Below, in pieces: positions 3,611 to 6,218 of a DNA stretch of 6,218 bases (the stretch's first letter is position 1; each line of letters opens with the position of its first letter). Source of the DNA: an uncultured Faecalibacterium sp. (GTDB lineage: Bacteria; Bacillota; Clostridia; Oscillospirales; Ruminococcaceae); NCBI GenBank assembly GCA_937917475.1, contig CALDNF010000011.1, positions 1 through 6,218 on the forward strand, written 5' to 3'. Made by a program: the position numbers and the translations under genes. The notes under the pieces were generated by a model that was not told the DNA's origin, ran no database searches, and saw only the letters and a list, made by a program, of their open reading frames with translations.

Positions 3611-4654
3611 TCACACACCCAGCCATTTTTTGCAGGCTTTGAAGGCCCCGGGCAGGGTGTATTCGTTTTTCAGTTCCTCCCGCCCGGCCCAGACAAAGCC
3701 TTCCGGAGCAGGCTGCGCCGGAACGCTGACTGCATACAGAGTCATCTGCCATTCGATGTGGCTGAAGATATGCTTTGCCGCCGGGAGGGTGCGCAGCCCG
3801 GTGCAGCCGGTAAGGCCCAACTCCCGGAGCCACGGCCCCAGCTGTTCCGGAGAGAGTGCTTCCCCCTCCCGGGTCAGCGGCTCCCACAACCCGGCCAGCA
3901 GACCCTTTTCGGGGCGGCGGCGGAGCAGGACCCCCGCTGGGCTTTCTGCCAGAACCACCGTTACCGGCTCCACCCGGCGGGCCTTGGGTTTCGCCTTTTG
4001 GGGAAGGTCCAGAGCCGTGCCTGCGGCCCGGGCCCGGCACAGGGTGCGCAGGGGGCAGGCATCGCACAGGGGTGCGCCGTTGGGCAGGCAGACCAACGCC
4101 CCTAGCTCCATGAGGGCCTGATTGTAGTCTCCCGCCTTGTCCGGCGGCTGATGTTCCATGACCCGGGCTGTGAATTCCCGCTTTACCGCCGGAGCCGTGA
4201 CGAGCCGGCTGTCGTTGTACAGCCGGGCAAAGACCCGGAGAACGTTGCCGTCCACCGCAGGCACCGGCAGGCCGAAGCTGATGGAGGCAATGGCTCCCGC
4301 CGTGTAGTCTCCGATGCCGGGCAGAGCACGGAGAGCGTCATAATCTGCCGGGAGAGCTCCGCCGTATTTCTCGCAGACGATCTTTGCGGCCTTTTGCAGA
4401 TTTTTCACCCGGCTGTAGTAGCCCAGCCCCTCCCAGAGCTTGTGGAGTTTTTCTTCCTCGCAGGCCGCAAGGGCCGGGATATCCGGCAGAGCGGCCAAAA
4501 AGCGTTCATAATAGGGCAGAGCCGCCGAGACCCGGGTCTGCTGGAGCATGATCTCACTGAGCCAGACATGATAAGGGCTTGGGTCGGTGCGGAAGGGCAG
4601 GATGCGCTGGTTTTTGTAGAACCAGTCCAGCAGCAAAGGCGAAATGTTTTCCAC
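3611..4654 (-). CDS. mutY: A/G-specific adenine DNA glycosylase
   Basis: A 347-residue base-excision repair enzyme that removes adenine mispaired with 8-oxoguanine, preventing G:C to T:A changes. The catalytic domain has E34 in WLSEIMLQQTRV, the helix-hairpin-helix LPGIGDYTAGAI (111-122) and the catalytic aspartate D135 in VPAVDGNVLRV. An iron-sulphur loop follows, with C189, C197, C200 and C206; the first spacing is 7 residues rather than the 6 of E. coli, in a CLPNGAP context I recall from other Clostridia. The C-terminal NUDIX-like domain (about 231-347) carries the 8-oxoguanine-reading FSH motif (297-299). All key residues are present, so it should be active. The start codon is GTG, with AGGAG 11-12 bases before it; no better in-frame start exists before the asnS terminator. 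The nearest promoter-like sequence is absent from the 32-base gap, so it may rely on readthrough from asnS. Confidence 0.96.
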   Translation of the reverse strand: MENISPLLLDWFYKNQRILPFRTDPSPYHVWLSEIMLQQTRVSAALPYYERFLAALPDIPALAACEEEKLHKLWEGLGYYSRVKNLQKAAKIVCEKYGGALPADYDALRALPGIGDYTAGAIASISFGLPVPAVDGNVLRVFARLYNDSRLVTAPAVKREFTARVMEHQPPDKAGDYNQALMELGALVCLPNGAPLCDACPLRTLCRARAAGTALDLPQKAKPKARRVEPVTVVLAESPAGVLLRRRPEKGLLAGLWEPLTREGEALSPEQLGPWLRELGLTGCTGLRTLPAAKHIFSHIEWQMTLYAVSVPAQPAPEGFVWAGREELKNEYTLPGAFKACKKWLGV

Positions 4655-4686
4655 GGAATTTTCTTCTCCTGTTGAAAAGTCAAGAT

Positions 4687-4718
4687 AAAAGGGCTGCTGT
4701 CTGCGCAGCAGCCCTTTT
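4687..4718 (-). terminator. Intrinsic terminator between asnS and mutY
   Basis: A 13-bp perfect stem pairs AAAAGGGCTGCTG (4687-4699) with CAGCAGCCCTTTT (4706-4718) around the 6-base loop TCTGCG. On the minus strand it starts 10 bases after the asnS stop and ends with TTTTATC. The symmetric A4/T4 ends would also let it work on the plus strand, where TTTTGTTTGTT follows. Confidence 0.88.
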
Positions 4719-4728
4719 GTTTGTTCTC

Positions 4729-6117
4729 TTAGAAACCGTAAGCGGTGCGGGGGAAGGGCAGCACATCACGGATGTTCTGGATGCCCGTGAGGTACATGAT
4801 GAGACGCTCGAAGCCCAGACCGTAGCCGGAGTGCTCCACGCCGCCGAACTTGCGCAGGTTGAGGTACCAGTCGTAGCTGGACTTGTCCAGCCCCAGCTCG
4901 TCCATACGGGTCACCAGCTTGTCGTAATCCTCTTCACGCTGGCTGCCGCCGATCAGCTCGCCGATGCCGGGCACCAGCATATCAGCTGCGGCCACGGTCT
5001 TGCCGTCGGGATTCTGCTTCATATAGAAGCTCTTGATCTCCTTGGGGTAATCGGTGACAAAGACCGGCTTCTTGTAGACCACCTCGGTGAGGTAACGCTC
5101 GTGCTCGGTCTGGATGTCCACGCCCCACTCCACCGGGAACTGGAACTTCTTGTTGTTCTTCTTCAGGATCTCGATGGCGTCGGTGTAGCTGATGCGGCCA
5201 AACTCGCTGTTTGCCACCAGCTCCAGGCGCTCGATCAGGCCCTTGTCGATGAACTGGTTGAAGAAGGCCATCTCATCGGGGCAGTTGTCCAGAACGTACC
5301 GGATGACATACTTGGTCATGGCCTCGGCGGTGTCCATATAGCCGGACAGGTCGCAGAAAGCCATCTCGGGCTCGATCATCCAGAACTCGGCGGCGTGGCG
5401 GGTGGTGAAGCTCTTCTCGGCACGGAAGGTGGGGCCAAAAGTATACACCTTGCCGAAGGCCATGGCCATGGCCTCGGCTTCCAGCTGGCCGGAAACGGTC
5501 AGGTTGACCGGCTTCCCAAAGAAATCCTGGGTATAATCCACGGTGCCGTCCTCGTTCTTGGGGACATTCTCGAGGTCAAGGGTGGTCACCCGGAACATCT
5601 CGCCTGCACCCTCGCAGTCGGAAGCAGTCAGCAGGGGAGAGTGGGCATAGACGAAACCGTTCTCCTGGAAGAACTTGTGGATGGCATAAGCCGCAGTGCT
5701 GCGGACCCGGAATGCAGCGTTGAAGGTGTTGGTGCGGGGACGCAGGGTGGGCATGGTGCGCAGATACTCCATGCTCATCTTCTTTTTCTGCAGGGGATAC
5801 TCATCAGCCGGGCAGTCGCCCAGAATTTCGACGGAGTCGGCGTTCAGCTCAAAGGGCTGCTTGGCCTGCGGGGTCAGCACGATGCGGCCGGTGACACGCA
5901 GGCTGCTGTACAGGCCGGTGTGGATCACCTGCTCATAGTTTGCCAGTTTGCCGGCTTCCAGCACCACCTGCAGGGTCTTGAAGCAGCCGCCGTCCGACAG
6001 GGCGATGAAGCCGATGTTCTTGGAATCCCGGATGTTCTTGGCCCAGCCGCAGACCGTGACCACGGTGCCGTCGGCAGGGGTGTTCTTGTAGAGCGAAACG
6101 ATCTCTGTGCGTTCCAT
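4729..6117 (-). CDS. asnS: Asparagine--tRNA ligase
   Basis: A 462-residue class IIb aminoacyl-tRNA synthetase that charges tRNA-Asn with asparagine in the cytosol; the bacterial family is about 460-470 residues, so this is full length. An N-terminal OB-fold anticodon-binding domain (about 17-100, VCGWAKNIRDSKNIGFIALSDG) is followed by the catalytic core. Motif 1 lies around 145-175 (FFQENGFVYAHSPLLTASDCEGAGEMF), motif 2 starts at FRAE (231-234) and motif 3 is GLGFERL (434-440 or so), ending IRDVLPFPRT. The closest alternative, aspartyl-tRNA synthetase, lacks this AGEMF and the NIRDVLPFPR ending. The frame runs on to 6204, but the ATG at 6117 is preceded by GGAGGAAAAATT and starts the usual MERTEI N-terminus; the upstream part is T-box leader. 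It is regulated by the T-box directly upstream, which responds to uncharged tRNA. Confidence 0.97.
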   Translation of the reverse strand: MERTEIVSLYKNTPADGTVVTVCGWAKNIRDSKNIGFIALSDGGCFKTLQVVLEAGKLANYEQVIHTGLYSSLRVTGRIVLTPQAKQPFELNADSVEILGDCPADEYPLQKKKMSMEYLRTMPTLRPRTNTFNAAFRVRSTAAYAIHKFFQENGFVYAHSPLLTASDCEGAGEMFRVTTLDLENVPKNEDGTVDYTQDFFGKPVNLTVSGQLEAEAMAMAFGKVYTFGPTFRAEKSFTTRHAAEFWMIEPEMAFCDLSGYMDTAEAMTKYVIRYVLDNCPDEMAFFNQFIDKGLIERLELVANSEFGRISYTDAIEILKKNNKKFQFPVEWGVDIQTEHERYLTEVVYKKPVFVTDYPKEIKSFYMKQNPDGKTVAAADMLVPGIGELIGGSQREEDYDKLVTRMDELGLDKSSYDWYLNLRKFGGVEHSGYGLGFERLIMYLTGIQNIRDVLPFPRTAYGF

Positions 6118-6130
6118 AATTTTTCCTCCG

Positions 6131-6185
6131 AATAAAATAAAAAGACAGCTTTTGCCCTGATCTTTCAGGGCGAACAAGCTGTCTT
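6131..6185 (-). terminator. T-box terminator hairpin
   Basis: The outer stem pairs AAGACAGCTT (6185 to 6176) with AAGCTGTCTT (6151 to 6142). The inner stem pairs GCCCTGA (6171 to 6165) with TCAGGGC (6160 to 6154) around a 4-base loop. The minus-strand tail is TTTTATTTTATT (6142 to 6131). The inner stem's CCTGA is the sequence captured by the antiterminator, so the two folds exclude each other. It ends 13 bases before the asnS start codon, with the Shine-Dalgarno just after it. Confidence 0.93.
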
Positions 6186-6218
6186 GTAATGTCCGCGGTG
6201 CCACCTGAATTACCGGAA
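6131..6218 (-). promoter_or_regulatory. T-box leader of asnS (3' part; stem I outside window)
   Basis: The minus strand carries the canonical T-box AGGTGGCACCGCGG (6206 to 6193). The antiterminator can be drawn exactly: TTCAGG (6209-6204) pairs with CCTGAA (6169-6164), leaving the 7-base bulge TGGCACC (6203-6197), and GCG (6196-6194) pairs with CGC (6172-6170). The bulge's TGGC would pair with a tRNA ending GCCA, which fits the G discriminator base of bacterial tRNA-Asn. The competing terminator uses the same bases. Uncharged tRNA-Asn should stabilise the antiterminator and switch asnS on. The specifier loop, expected to show AAC, lies beyond the right edge and cannot be checked. Confidence 0.95.

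Noticed and set aside
4579..6135. A 518-codon open frame on the plus strand opposite asnS
   Set aside because: asnS is certain by full-length family motifs. The antisense translation is a typical shadow rich in V, L, G and H and starts inside mutY.
6118..6204. Upstream start for asnS (29 extra residues)
   Set aside because: The extra part is T-box and terminator sequence; the ATG at 6117 has GGAGG and begins the normal N-terminus.
1..6218. CRISPR array, tRNA or rRNA gene, insertion sequence, phage genes
   Set aside because: No regularly spaced repeats, no cloverleaf or rRNA-like segments and no transposase or phage proteins were seen. The only repeat pair is explained by the antisense arrangement.

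Overview
The window looks like chromosomal DNA of a GC-rich gut Clostridium relative in the Oscillospiraceae, with Faecalibacterium or a close neighbour as the best guess. The reasons are the Firmicutes-type T-box leader in front of an asparaginyl-tRNA synthetase, strong GGAGG-type ribosome binding sites, GC-rich coding sequence with AT-rich gaps, and the clostridial look of the proteins. The genus is an inference, not something the sequence proves.

Layout. On the plus strand, the 3' end of prfC (release factor 3) runs to 376 and closes with an intrinsic terminator. A complete YdjG-like aldo/keto reductase follows at 532-1521. Everything from 1885 to the right edge is on the minus strand. Read in the direction of transcription, it is a T-box leader, asnS, terminator, mutY, a promoter, a 67-residue single-span membrane protein, terminator, and a secreted or membrane-anchored protein with a degenerate M23/LytM domain. 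The two gene sets converge on the gap 1522-1884.

That gap is the most interesting part. It holds what looks like a complete type I toxin-antitoxin module built like the Fst/par locus. A 34-residue hydrophobic peptide with a WLD motif and a basic tail is encoded on the minus strand (1661-1765), with an extended -10 promoter and an 11-base perfect Shine-Dalgarno sequence buried in a hairpin. Facing it on the plus strand is a consensus-like promoter (TTGACA, 16 bases, TATACT) that would make an RNA of about 66 nt. The two transcripts share one 14-bp perfect-stem terminator. A 33-base direct repeat lies at the 5' end of the short RNA and over the toxin start codon, so the short RNA is antisense to the toxin's initiation region.

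The minus-strand genes are mostly housekeeping: asparaginyl-tRNA charging controlled by uncharged tRNA, oxidative DNA-damage repair, and an envelope pair. Two junctions (asnS-mutY and small protein-M23) have an intrinsic terminator only about 17-33 bases before the next start codon. The downstream genes therefore probably depend on readthrough or on promoters inside the upstream genes.
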